The notes beneath the pieces were generated by a model, which was not told the DNA's origin, ran no database searches, and saw only the letters and a list, made by a program, of their open reading frames with translations. The translations under genes were made by a program, and so were the position numbers. From Sulfurivirga caldicuralii (GTDB taxonomy: Bacteria > Pseudomonadota > Gammaproteobacteria > Thiomicrospirales > Thiomicrospiraceae), in contig DQVN01000045.1 of assembly GCA_015661715.1 (NCBI GenBank), positions 1 through 28,467 on the forward strand: a stretch of 28,467 bases of DNA. The letters are read 5' to 3'. Shown here piece after piece: positions 15,581 to 26,013 of this stretch (its first letter is position 1; every line of letters starts with the position of its first letter).

Positions 15581-15934
15581 ATGACAAAAAAGACAAGCTG
15601 GTATTTGATCGCCTACGATATCAGTAATACAAAGCGCCTGACCAAAATCCACAAATTTTTGAAGAAAAAAGGCGCCATGCCTTTGCAAAAATCAGTTTTT
15701 GCTTGGGTGGGGCGAGAAGAGGGTTTGAACCGGCTGATCAAGCGCCTGGAAAAAATTATCGCAGCGGATGAAGATGATGTGAGGATCTATCCCATCGCCT
15801 CATTACAAGCCATTGACCTGTGGGGCAAGGCAAAAGACAGCCCCCTTCTGAGTGAAGGCCCGCCCAGAACCCCATGGCAACGGTTGAAGCGCTGGATTGC
15901 AATAAAACGGAAAACCCCAACCCATGGCTATTGA
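15581..15934 (+). CDS. cas2: Cas2, second tandem copy
   Basis: The 117-residue protein carries YLIAYDISNTKRL (D13), LQKSVFAWVGREEGL and a final strand DDVRIYPIASLQAIDLWG, all standard for Cas2. A basic C-terminal tail of about 25 residues follows. It differs strongly from the first copy beyond the AYDIS motif, so this is not a recent duplication. The C-terminus resembles usual Cas2 strands (RIYPI), while the first copy looks more derived. It overlaps cas1 by 11 nt. The two Cas2 proteins may form a heterodimer or serve different Cas1 complexes. Confidence 0.9.
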   Translation: MTKKTSWYLIAYDISNTKRLTKIHKFLKKKGAMPLQKSVFAWVGREEGLNRLIKRLEKIIAADEDDVRIYPIASLQAIDLWGKAKDSPLLSEGPPRTPWQRLKRWIAIKRKTPTHGY

Positions 15935-16832
15935 TAGATTTCCCCTGGTGATTGATCAACGCAGCGAGCTTGAAATAAACAGCGGACAACTGGTGATCAG
16001 AAACAAAAAAGACATCACCCATATTCCCATCCAGTTGATTCAGATAATGATCATGGCCTCTCCCTGCCACTTCTCCAGCAGCCTGCTACAAAAGCTGGCA
16101 GCCTCAGGTATCGTTGTGGTTATTTTGCCCACCCGGGGCAGCCAGGAAGTTGCCTGGGTAAGCCCGGGCCTGTCAACCCGTTGGCCCATCAGACAGCGTC
16201 AGTACCTTTATCGCAATCATCCCCACATGGCTTGGCTCTGGGTGGAAAAGAAAATTCAAGCGCAGCAACATGTTTTAAAGCTGCTGGGTGAACCGGTCGA
16301 AAAGCTGGAACAGATCCGCCCACCGGAAACCCTCATGCTGGAAAAGATACTGGGTATAGAAGGCGCCGCTACCCGTTATTACTTTGACCGACTGGCCAAA
16401 CATGTCCCGCCCCAATGGGCATTTGCCCAGCGAAATCGACGCCCACCCCGCGATCCCTTCAACGCCCTCCTATCTTTGACCTATACGCTCTTTACAACCG
16501 AAGCGATCAAGGTCGCCCATGGGTTTGGCTTTGACCCTTGGGTGGGGTTTTTGCACAAACCTTACCCCGCCCGGCCTGCCCTTGCCTTGGACGCAATAGA
16601 ACCTGTACGCCCACTGATTGACCTATGGTGTCTGGCCTTGACCCAACAACTGGACACCAAGGCACACTTTTACCAGGAAGACAGCAAAGTGCTGTTGAAT
16701 AAGGCGGGCAGATCCATTTATTTCAGTAATTGGGCACGGGATCGACAAGATTGGCATAATGGCAAAAGTACGATACAATGTCTTTACGCGCTGCGCTGTT
16801 GGAGCAATGTGAACAGCGTCTTGAGCAGCTAG
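15924..16832 (+). CDS. cas1: Cas1, CRISPR spacer integrase
   Basis: Cas1 inserts new spacers at the leader end of the array. The 302-residue protein has an N-terminal beta domain (LEINSGQLVIRNK) and a C-terminal catalytic helical domain. The catalytic motifs are LGIEGAATRYYFDRL (E146), DPWVGFLHKP (H211) and ALDAIEPVRPLID (D223, with E226), so the metal site is complete. It is slightly shorter than many Cas1 proteins. No reverse transcriptase or Cas6 domain is fused to it. The gene overlaps the second cas2 and is followed directly by the leader and array. Confidence 0.95.
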   Translation: MAIDRFPLVIDQRSELEINSGQLVIRNKKDITHIPIQLIQIMIMASPCHFSSSLLQKLAASGIVVVILPTRGSQEVAWVSPGLSTRWPIRQRQYLYRNHPHMAWLWVEKKIQAQQHVLKLLGEPVEKLEQIRPPETLMLEKILGIEGAATRYYFDRLAKHVPPQWAFAQRNRRPPRDPFNALLSLTYTLFTTEAIKVAHGFGFDPWVGFLHKPYPARPALALDAIEPVRPLIDLWCLALTQQLDTKAHFYQEDSKVLLNKAGRSIYFSNWARDRQDWHNGKSTIQCLYALRCWSNVNSVLSS

Positions 16833-17004
16833 CAGCAGCGGGCTGAGTTCTTTAACAAATAGGCTTTTATCTATACTTTAAGTATTTTGTATAGAGCCGG
16901 TCTGTTTTTGAAGGGGGTCAACTGGAAAAGAGGGCTCTCGAAATAAACTTAGGTTAATAGCCTAAGTTGTTGAAAGTGCTGAGGAAATAAAGTTATCCAC
17001 AGCC
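16833..17004 (+). promoter_or_regulatory. CRISPR leader
   Basis: This 172-nt non-coding stretch lies between cas1 and the first repeat and is AT-rich compared with the genes around it. The array's degenerate repeat is at the other end, so transcription and spacer addition should start here. It holds the near-palindrome ATACTTTAAGTAT (16873-16885), a CTATAC/GTATAG inverted repeat (16871-16876 and 16889-16894), and an 8-bp hairpin at 16946-16968. TATACT at 16872-16877 could serve as a -10 box, but its -35 is poor. Confidence 0.75.
16946..16968. repeat. 8-bp inverted repeat in the leader
   Basis: AACTTAGG (16946-16953) and CCTAAGTT (16961-16968) are perfect reverse complements separated by 7 nt. 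The site ends 36 nt before the first repeat, inside the region usually needed for leader-directed integration. It may be a protein-binding or Cas1-Cas2 anchoring site, or a hairpin at the start of the pre-crRNA. Confidence 0.55.
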
Positions 17005-18021
17005 CTTTGACACCTAACCTCGCATATAGAGGGTTAAGACAATTATTTCATTAATAATTTTAATGAAACCTTTTCTTTGACACCTAACCTCGCATATAGA
17101 GGGTTAAGACTATCTGTTCCCTCAGTTGAATCTCCAGTTTATACCTTTGACACCTAACCTCGCATATAGAGGGTTAAGACTCCTCCATCGTTTAACAATA
17201 ACATCAGCGACAGCTTTGACACCTAACCTCGCATATAGAGGGTTAAGACTTGTAAACCTTGCTTAAGATCATCGGTGATTACCCTTTGACACCTAACCTC
17301 GCATATAGAGGGTTAAGACCAACTACTTCGACAACCCAGTATAGGTTGTCGCTCTTTGACACCTAACCTCGCATATAGAGGGTTAAGACAATGCTCTGCT
17401 ACGGCGTCAATTAACCAAGTCACTTTGACACCTAACCTCGCATATAGAGGGTTAAGACTCTTTTTGAGCTCTTTCTCTACCATCTTCATGGCGCTTTGAC
17501 ACCTAACCTCGCATATAGAGGGTTAAGACCAGCGACCCCCTCAACCGAGGTGGACTTAGGCATCTTTGACACCTAACCTCGCATATAGAGGGTTAAGACA
17601 AATGGTACAGTGTGAATTTGTCAATCTCTTCTGGCTTTGACACCTAACCTCGCATATAGAGGGTTAAGACACCCGGATTCCTTTTGTCTCTTCGTCGATG
17701 TTCCCTTTGACACCTAACCTCGCATATAGAGGGTTAAGACCTTTCATGATTCCGGCCCTCTGAAGGGCCACACTCTTTGACACCTAACCTCGCATATAGA
17801 GGGTTAAGACGGCCCGAGGTACGACAAAGGAGAGTAGTACACATGCTTTGACACCTAACCTCGCATATAGAGGGTTAAGACATCTGGAAGCCGTGTTTAG
17901 CGGCTTCCGCGACTCTTTGACACCTAACCTCGCATATAGAGGGTTAAGACACCGGAATTCCTCCACGCTTTTATCACACAGGGGCCTTTGACACCTAACC
18001 TCGCATAGAGAGGGTTAAGAC
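17005..18021 (+). CRISPR. Type III-B CRISPR array, 15 repeats and 14 spacers
   Basis: Repeats of 36 nt (starting CTTTGACACC, ending GTTAAGAC) occur at 17005, 17075, 17145, 17214, 17284, 17354, 17423, 17494, 17564, 17635, 17705, 17775, 17846, 17915 and 17986. The first 14 are identical. Spacers are 33-35 nt. Within the repeat CCTC (positions 14-17) pairs with GAGG (25-28) around a 7-nt loop. Cleavage after that stem leaves GTTAAGAC, a normal 8-nt type III tag, so the plus strand is the crRNA strand. Perfect internal hairpins occur in spacers 1, 5, 11 and 13. The array should serve the Cmr complex encoded upstream. Confidence 0.98.
17986..18021 (+). repeat. Terminal CRISPR repeat with one substitution
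   Basis: The last repeat reads CGCATAGAGAGG where all others read CGCATATAGAGG, a single T-to-G change at repeat position 23, in the loop. Decay of the leader-distal repeat is usual and supports the leader being on the cas1 side. Confidence 0.9.
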
Positions 18022-18025
18022 AGTC

Positions 18026-18054
18026 GCCCAGCCAGTTTTTGGCTGGGCTTTTTT
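18026..18054 (+). terminator. Intrinsic terminator closing the CRISPR array
   Basis: GCCCAGCC (18026-18033) and GGCTGGGC (18041-18048) form a perfect 8-bp GC-rich stem with a 7-nt loop, followed by six T. It starts 4 nt after the last repeat, so it would end the pre-crRNA right at the array and shield the convergent can2 gene from read-through. Confidence 0.9.
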
Positions 18055-18168
18055 GTTTTTGGGCATTAATCAAGCAAAGACCGGCTAAGGCGGGTGGGTC
18101 TATTGTTGGTGTCTAAGGGTGTCGGGTGGAAGGTTCGAGTGATTGGGGTGCGGGTTGTGTGGGTGGGG

Positions 18169-19278
18169 TTATTTTGCTGCTTTGTTGCGGGCGTCTTGGC
18201 TGTTGGCGGGTTTTAGCCATTGGCGCAATCGGCGGTCGATATGCACTAGCGCGTTTTGGCCGACGAGTTTGATCTGGTTGAAGTGGGCGCGTTGGTTGAC
18301 TCTGTCCGGCAGGTGCTTCAGGGTGGTCAGCAGCATGCCTTGGGTGATTTGGCCGCCCAGGTCGTCCATCAGGCTGTCGAGCTTGTAAACGAAGTTGACT
18401 ATTTTGTTGGCGGGGTTGCTTGTGCTGATGAGGGATTTGCATTCGATGACATACAGGCGGTTGTTATACAGCAGCAGGGTGTCCACTTCGGTGTGGTTGT
18501 TGTGGAGTCGGCTGTGGAGTTTGGCGCCGCCGAGGATGTCCTGCAGTTGGGGGTCTGATTGTTTGATCTGCAAGGCGGCGTAGTAGACATAGTGTTCCAG
18601 CCAGCCGCCACGCAGGTAGTTTTTATGGGGAAGTTTGTGCGGTTCAGGGGTGGGCAGGTACCAGCGTAGCTGGGGGTTGAGGTGAGGGGCTGAGGTGTTG
18701 TTCGAGTTGTTGTTGCGCAGGGTTTGGATCAGTTGAGGGATCAGGGTACGGCGGTGGTGATAGAGGTGGCGGATGAAGGGTTGGTAGGCTTGCCAGTGGG
18801 TATGCTCGGTTTCACGGATGGTAATGCCTCGGGCGCGGAGAAAGTGGTGCAGGTTGATGCGGTCTTCGATCTCCAGGGTGGTGGAATCGTTGGGGTGCAG
18901 CCAGATCAGGCGGTCGTCAGGGCGAATATAGAATACGCGCAGGTTATGGCGCTGAGCGCTGAGCAGCGCGGCGGTGGACATGACATGGGTGCCGGTTGTG
19001 GCATTGAGGGTCAGTTGGGTACCGTAGGTGGCGACCAGGTGATTCAGGGTGTCTAAGAGCGGGGGCAGGTCGAAGGCGCTGGGTGTGGCGACCAGGCGGG
19101 TGGCGATTCCGTTTTCTTGAAGCAGTTCGCGCAGGATTTGTGCGCGTTGGCGGAAGGGGGGATCGGGGGTGTGGATAAGGATCACCTGTTTGGGGCGGAG
19201 GGTTTTATCCAGGGCGGCGCTGATGACGGGGATGGTTTCTTTGGCGGTAAATGCAACTTGAATGGGGGTGAGGCTCAA
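18169..19278 (-). CDS. can2: Can2/Card1-type CARF nuclease (PD-(D/E)XK, DUF1887)
   Basis: Proteins of this type are cA4-activated nucleases that nick or degrade DNA and, in some cases, RNA. The 369-residue product has an N-terminal CARF domain (PIQVAFTAKETIPVISAALD; ligand loop LNATTGTHVMSTAAL at 91-105). An Asn-rich linker follows (about 188-196), then a C-terminal PD-(D/E)XK fold: E228 in GGWLEHYVYYAAL, D266 in TEVDTLLLY, and E279/K281 in VIECKS. The start is TTG, preceded by AAGGG at good spacing; I see no better ATG. It begins 22 nt after the waaA stop on the same strand, so it is probably the last gene of the LPS operon, and it converges on the CRISPR array. The function is inferred from the family; the catalytic residues are present. 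Confidence 0.88.
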   Translation of the reverse strand: MSLTPIQVAFTAKETIPVISAALDKTLRPKQVILIHTPDPPFRQRAQILRELLQENGIATRLVATPSAFDLPPLLDTLNHLVATYGTQLTLNATTGTHVMSTAALLSAQRHNLRVFYIRPDDRLIWLHPNDSTTLEIEDRINLHHFLRARGITIRETEHTHWQAYQPFIRHLYHHRRTLIPQLIQTLRNNNSNNTSAPHLNPQLRWYLPTPEPHKLPHKNYLRGGWLEHYVYYAALQIKQSDPQLQDILGGAKLHSRLHNNHTEVDTLLLYNNRLYVIECKSLISTSNPANKIVNFVYKLDSLMDDLGGQITQGMLLTTLKHLPDRVNQRAHFNQIKLVGQNALVHIDRRLRQWLKPANSQDARNKAAK

Positions 19279-19300
19279 GGTGGCGCCCTTGTACTGTTGG

Positions 19301-20533
19301 TTACAAACCGAGGCTGTCAGTATAGCGTTTTATAATCGCCCCGGCATGTTGTTGCAGCAGATGCTGGGCCTGTTCTCCCAGTTGCGCGGGCAGGTGGTTG
19401 ACGGCCTGGAGGGCTGCGGGGATGCTGGGGGTTTGGATCAGGGCGCCTGCCTGGTGAAACAGGGCGGTTTCTTCGGCGAAGTCTTCCATATGGGGGCCGA
19501 GGATAATGGGTTTGCCTAAGGCGGCGGCTTCGAGGAAATTGTGCCCGCCGTAAGGGGCGAAGCTGCCGCCCATTATGACGGTTGAAGCAGCGGCGATCCA
19601 GCGGGTGAGGGTGCCGAAGCGGGTTTCAATGAGCAGATCGGCTGTTGTTGTGCGGGCCTGTTGATCCTGGTGGATGAGGGCGGGGCGCAGCCCGGCGGCC
19701 TGAGCCAGTTCCGCCAGGGGTTGGGCATCCTGTTCCGGCCGGCGGGGTACCAGCACCCAGGGCGTGGATGAGCGTTGGGCGGCGAGGCGGGGCAGCAGGG
19801 TTGCGGCCTCTTCCCGGTAAATGGAGGCAAACAGGTGATAGGGTGCGTTGCGCAGGGGCGGCGGGGGGGCGTGTGTCAATTGGGTTGCGGCAACCCACTT
19901 GAGGTTGCCGGCCACTTCAATCCGCTCGGTGGCTACACCCAGTTGGGCGAAACGCTCAGCGTCCGCTGCGCTGCGGGCGAGAACCTTGTCTACATGGCGT
20001 AAACCGGTCTGATAGGCTTTTTTTAGCCAGCGCGGTGCGTGTAGGGTTTTGTCTGTGAGCCGTCCATTGATATAGAGGGTGGGCACGCCTGCGCGTTGGG
20101 CGGCGAGGAGCATATTGGGCCAGATTTCCGTTTCCATGATCCACAGTTGCTCGGGCTGGAGCGCAGCCACAAACTGGCGCATGGTTCGGGGCGCATCCCA
20201 CGGCAGCCAGGTCCAGGGGATGGTGTCGCCAAATAATTGCTGTAGTTTGATCGCTCCATTGGGGCTCCATAGGCTGACCAGCAGCGGGCGCTGGGTTTTC
20301 TGCAGCGCTTTAATCAGAGGTTGGGCGGCGACGACTTCGCCTGCGGAAGCGCAATGCAACCAGATGGGGCGTTTCAGGGGCTGAACAGGCGCCTTTTTAG
20401 GGGGTTTTCCAGGGTTTTTAAGGGCGCTGAAATCGCGCGGTGAAAATTTTAGGGGGACCCTTTGTCTGCGGCGCTGGAGCAGCCATGCGGTGGCGGGTGA
20501 CAGCAGGGTGGTGAGCAGGCGGTAGGTGCGCAT
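19301..20533 (-). CDS. waaA: WaaA (KdtA), Kdo transferase
   Basis: Transfers Kdo-type sugar from its CMP form to lipid A precursor at the inner membrane (glycosyltransferase family 30). The 410-residue protein has a short N-terminal membrane-anchoring helix, the acceptor-domain motif IWLHCASAGEVVAA (E66 is the expected catalytic base), PLLVSLWSPNGA, WIMETEIWPNML, NGRLTDKT, and in the C-terminal donor domain VIMGGSFAPYGGHNFLEAAA. All are conserved in WaaA. It starts 3 nt after kdsB and sits with kdnA and kdnB, so its natural donor may be CMP-Kdo8N rather than CMP-Kdo. Confidence 0.95.
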   Translation of the reverse strand: MRTYRLLTTLLSPATAWLLQRRRQRVPLKFSPRDFSALKNPGKPPKKAPVQPLKRPIWLHCASAGEVVAAQPLIKALQKTQRPLLVSLWSPNGAIKLQQLFGDTIPWTWLPWDAPRTMRQFVAALQPEQLWIMETEIWPNMLLAAQRAGVPTLYINGRLTDKTLHAPRWLKKAYQTGLRHVDKVLARSAADAERFAQLGVATERIEVAGNLKWVAATQLTHAPPPPLRNAPYHLFASIYREEAATLLPRLAAQRSSTPWVLVPRRPEQDAQPLAELAQAAGLRPALIHQDQQARTTTADLLIETRFGTLTRWIAAASTVIMGGSFAPYGGHNFLEAAALGKPIILGPHMEDFAEETALFHQAGALIQTPSIPAALQAVNHLPAQLGEQAQHLLQQHAGAIIKRYTDSLGL

Positions 20534-20536
20534 GGT

Positions 20537-21283
20537 TTAAGGGTTTAGCAGGGCTTCGATGCGGGCCAGGTCTGCGGGTTCGTCCACTTCGGGGCTGTCG
20601 TGTTCGGTTTCCACCACTTTGATGCGATAGCCGAACTCCAGCGCCCGCAGTTGTTCGAGCATTTCCAGTTGCTCCAGCCGTCCCTGGGGCAGGTGGGCGA
20701 AGATGTCCACGAAGCGTTTGGTGTAGGCATAGACGCCCAGGTGTTTGTAGTGCTGCCCATGCTCGAACTGGTCCCGCCCCCAGGGAATGGTGGCGCGGGA
20801 GAAATAGAGGGCAAAGCCGTTGTTGTCGCACACCACTTTTACATCCTTGGGCTGGGTGATTTCATCGCGGTTGCGGATGCGGTAGCTCAGGGTGGTCATT
20901 TCAAAGCTGTTGTCGTAGTCGGCGCTGAGAAAGGGGGCGATGACCGCTTCGATGGAGGCGGTGGCCACCAGCGGCTGGTCACCTTGCACATTGACGATGA
21001 TGTCGTCGTCGTGGAGGTTGAGCTGGTCGGCGGCGCGGGCGATACGGTCGGTGCCGCAGGTGACCTGTTGCGGGGTCATGATTACTTCGGCGCCGAAGCC
21101 TTGGGCGGCGGTGGCAATGTCTTCACTGTCGGTGGCGATATAGGTGGCGTCCAGGTTGTGGGCGGCCGCCACCCGTTCATAGACATGTTGGATGAGGGGC
21201 TTGCCGGCGATCAGCGCCAGGGGTTTGCCCGGTAGTCGGGAGGAGGCGAAGCGGGCGGGAATAAAGGCGATGATGCGGCGCAT
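20537..21283 (-). CDS. kdsB: KdsB, CMP-Kdo/CMP-8-amino-Kdo synthetase
   Basis: Activates Kdo or its 8-amino analogue with CTP in the cytoplasm. The 248-residue product has the N-terminal IIAFIPARFASSRLPGKPL nucleotide-binding motif, CGTDRIARA, VNVQGDQPL (metal-binding aspartate) and SRATIPWGRD. The neighbouring kdnA and kdnB indicate the Kdo8N pathway described in Shewanella oneidensis, where KdsB uses the amino sugar. Substrate preference cannot be read from sequence alone. It is packed 3 nt from both neighbours. Confidence 0.93.
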   Translation of the reverse strand: MRRIIAFIPARFASSRLPGKPLALIAGKPLIQHVYERVAAAHNLDATYIATDSEDIATAAQGFGAEVIMTPQQVTCGTDRIARAADQLNLHDDDIIVNVQGDQPLVATASIEAVIAPFLSADYDNSFEMTTLSYRIRNRDEITQPKDVKVVCDNNGFALYFSRATIPWGRDQFEHGQHYKHLGVYAYTKRFVDIFAHLPQGRLEQLEMLEQLRALEFGYRIKVVETEHDSPEVDEPADLARIEALLNP

Positions 21284-21286
21284 GGC

Positions 21287-24520
<3,234 letters not shown>

Positions 24521-24530
<10 letters not shown>

Positions 24531-25087
24531 AAACAGTCGGCGTGGCGTTGGCCTGTCTGCTGCCCGTGGTGGGGGTGGGGTGGACGTTTTACCATAATGG
24601 GCCGGGCCCCAATCCGGTGGAGACCTTGCTGTATGAAACCGGTGTCTGGGCGCTGCGTTTGCTGCTGTTGACCCTGCTGGTGCGCCCGCTGTGGCAGGCC
24701 TTGCGCCTGCTGGGGTCGTTTGTCTGGCTGCGGCGCACCCTGGGATTGGCGGCCTTTTTTTATGCCACCCTGCATCTGCTGGTCTATTTCATGTTTGATC
24801 TGAATCTGGACCTGGCGGCAGGGTGGGAGGATCTGACCACGCGGCCGTTTATTCTGGTGGGTATGCTGGCTTACCTGCTGTTGGTGCCGCTGGCGCTCAC
24901 TTCGAGCGTGCGCTGGCAACGGCGTTTAGGGCGGGCGTGGGCGCGATTGCATCGGCTGGTCTACGGGGCAACATTGCTGGGGGCACTGCACTTTCTGCTG
25001 TTGGTCAAAAATCCGCTGGCCACCCTCGAACCCTGGCTTTATCTGGGGATATGGGTCGGGTTGATGGGCGTGCGTTCACGCTTTTAG
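24521..25087 (+). CDS. msrQ: MsrQ, heme-binding membrane subunit of MsrPQ
   Basis: MsrQ passes electrons from the inner membrane to MsrP. The product (188 residues from GTG 24521) has five or six membrane helices and the conserved heme-region histidines in ATLHLLVYFMFD, RLHRLVYGATLLGALHFLL. The start is uncertain: GTG 24521 and TTG 24527 both overlap the msrP stop and suit translational coupling. The gene ends GVRSRF, and its TAG falls inside the left arm of a MITE-like element. The natural C-terminus may therefore have been trimmed by that insertion. Confidence 0.92.
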
Positions 25088-25210
25088 AACCTATCTCTAT
25101 ATTCTCCGCGGCCGCGACCGTGGCGATTTTGGTTCAGGGCGTAGCGCGCCTTGCATTCACGCATTTCGGCCAGCAACGCGGCTCGCGCAGAATATTGAGA
25201 TGGGTTCTAA
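25084..25210. mobile_element. MITE-like element with 22-bp terminal inverted repeats
   Basis: The left arm (25084-25105, starting TTAGAACC) and the right arm (25189-25210, ending GGTTCTAA) are reverse complements at 20 of 22 positions. The 127-bp element encodes nothing convincing. Its GC-rich interior shows further partial complementarity (CGCGGCCGCG near the left, CGCGGCTCGCG near the right), so a transcript could fold into a long hairpin. The outer TTA/TAA could be a target duplication or part of the arms. It begins at the msrQ stop codon and lies upstream of the lipoprotein gene. A non-autonomous transposon is the best reading; a folded 3'-UTR element is the alternative. Confidence 0.6.
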
Positions 25211-25271
25211 GCATTTGCGTCGCCGAATCCATTAAGATGGTTTGGCAAGCGTTGCCAAGGAGGAAAAAACA

Positions 25272-25940
25272 ATGCGTAATAAAACTTTGATCGCCATGGC
25301 GGTGGCCGTTTCCCTGGCCGGGTGTGCCACCAATAACCCGCGGGAGGCGGAGCAAGCGAAGCATGCCGGCGCGGTGGCCCTGGGTGCGCTGGCGGGCGTT
25401 ATGCTGGGCAATCAGTTTTCGGATAACCCGGTGGTCAAGGGGGCCATGGGGGTCGCGGGGGGCTATATCGCCCATAAGATTTATGAAGATCTGAACCAGG
25501 GCTTTAAGCATGATCCGGATGTGGCCGTGCAGCCGGTGACGGTGGATGGGCGCAATGCCATTAATGTCAGCCTGCGCAATGTGCATTTTGCTGTCAATTC
25601 CGCCAGCCTCTCCTGTGCGGATATGCAGAAACTGGATAAGGTGATCGAGACCATCCGCGGCAAGGATGTGGATGTATTGGTCATTGGCCATACCGACAGC
25701 AGCGGCCCGGATGAGTACAACATGGAGCTGTCTTTAGCACGGGCGAACAGTGTTAAAGAGTATATGGTGCATAAAGGCATTCCCGCCCATCGCATTGTCA
25801 CGCGAGGCAAGGGTGAGATGGAGCCCATTGCAGACAATAGTACGCCGGAGGGTCGCGCCATGAACCGCCGCGTGGAAATTTATCTATTGCCGCGAGCGCA
25901 GCAAGGCGGCGGAAATAGACAACCGGTTTCCCGTTATTGA
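25272..25940 (+). CDS. OmpA-family peptidoglycan-associated lipoprotein
   Basis: The 222-residue product starts MRNKTLIAMAVAVSLAGC, a lipoprotein signal with lipobox LAGC (lipidated C18). A glycine-zipper-like hydrophobic segment follows (GAVALGALAGVMLGNQF to GAMGVAGGYIAHKI, about 40-80). A C-terminal OmpA domain (about 115-210) contains VLVIGHTDSSGPDEYNMELS, LARANSVKEYM, and the peptidoglycan-binding pattern ending AMNRRVEIYL. It should sit in the outer membrane and grip peptidoglycan. AAGGAGG lies about 8 nt before the ATG; a longer in-frame start upstream would spoil the signal peptide. It appears to be a single-gene unit. Confidence 0.9.
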   Translation: MRNKTLIAMAVAVSLAGCATNNPREAEQAKHAGAVALGALAGVMLGNQFSDNPVVKGAMGVAGGYIAHKIYEDLNQGFKHDPDVAVQPVTVDGRNAINVSLRNVHFAVNSASLSCADMQKLDKVIETIRGKDVDVLVIGHTDSSGPDEYNMELSLARANSVKEYMVHKGIPAHRIVTRGKGEMEPIADNSTPEGRAMNRRVEIYLLPRAQQGGGNRQPVSRY

Positions 25941-25950
25941 ATGGTGAGAG

Positions 25951-25974
25951 CTGGGCGCTGAGCCAGGGTTTTTT
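25951..25974 (+). terminator. Possible weak intrinsic terminator after the OmpA-like lipoprotein gene
   Basis: CTGG (25951-25954) and CCAG (25963-25966) form a short stem followed by GG and six T (25969-25974). The T-run and place just after the stop are right, but a 4-bp core stem is weak. Confidence 0.35.
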
Positions 25975-26013
25975 GTATCATAAGCGCCGTTTTGCATAAC
26001 CAACAGGCTCGCC

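Noticed and set aside
15924..16832. Possible reverse-transcriptase fusion of Cas1, prompted by the hairpin-rich spacers
   Set aside because: The 302-residue protein holds only the two normal Cas1 domains, and no RT motif such as YADD is seen in any cas gene here.
17320..17914. Spacer hairpins as tRNA anticodon or T arms (7-nt loops)
   Set aside because: Loop sequences lack U33 and the other invariant bases in most orientations, and stems are 8 bp rather than 5 bp.
17784..17966. Minus-strand open frame inside the CRISPR array
   Set aside because: It is a translation of repeats and spacers, with the same peptide recurring once per repeat.
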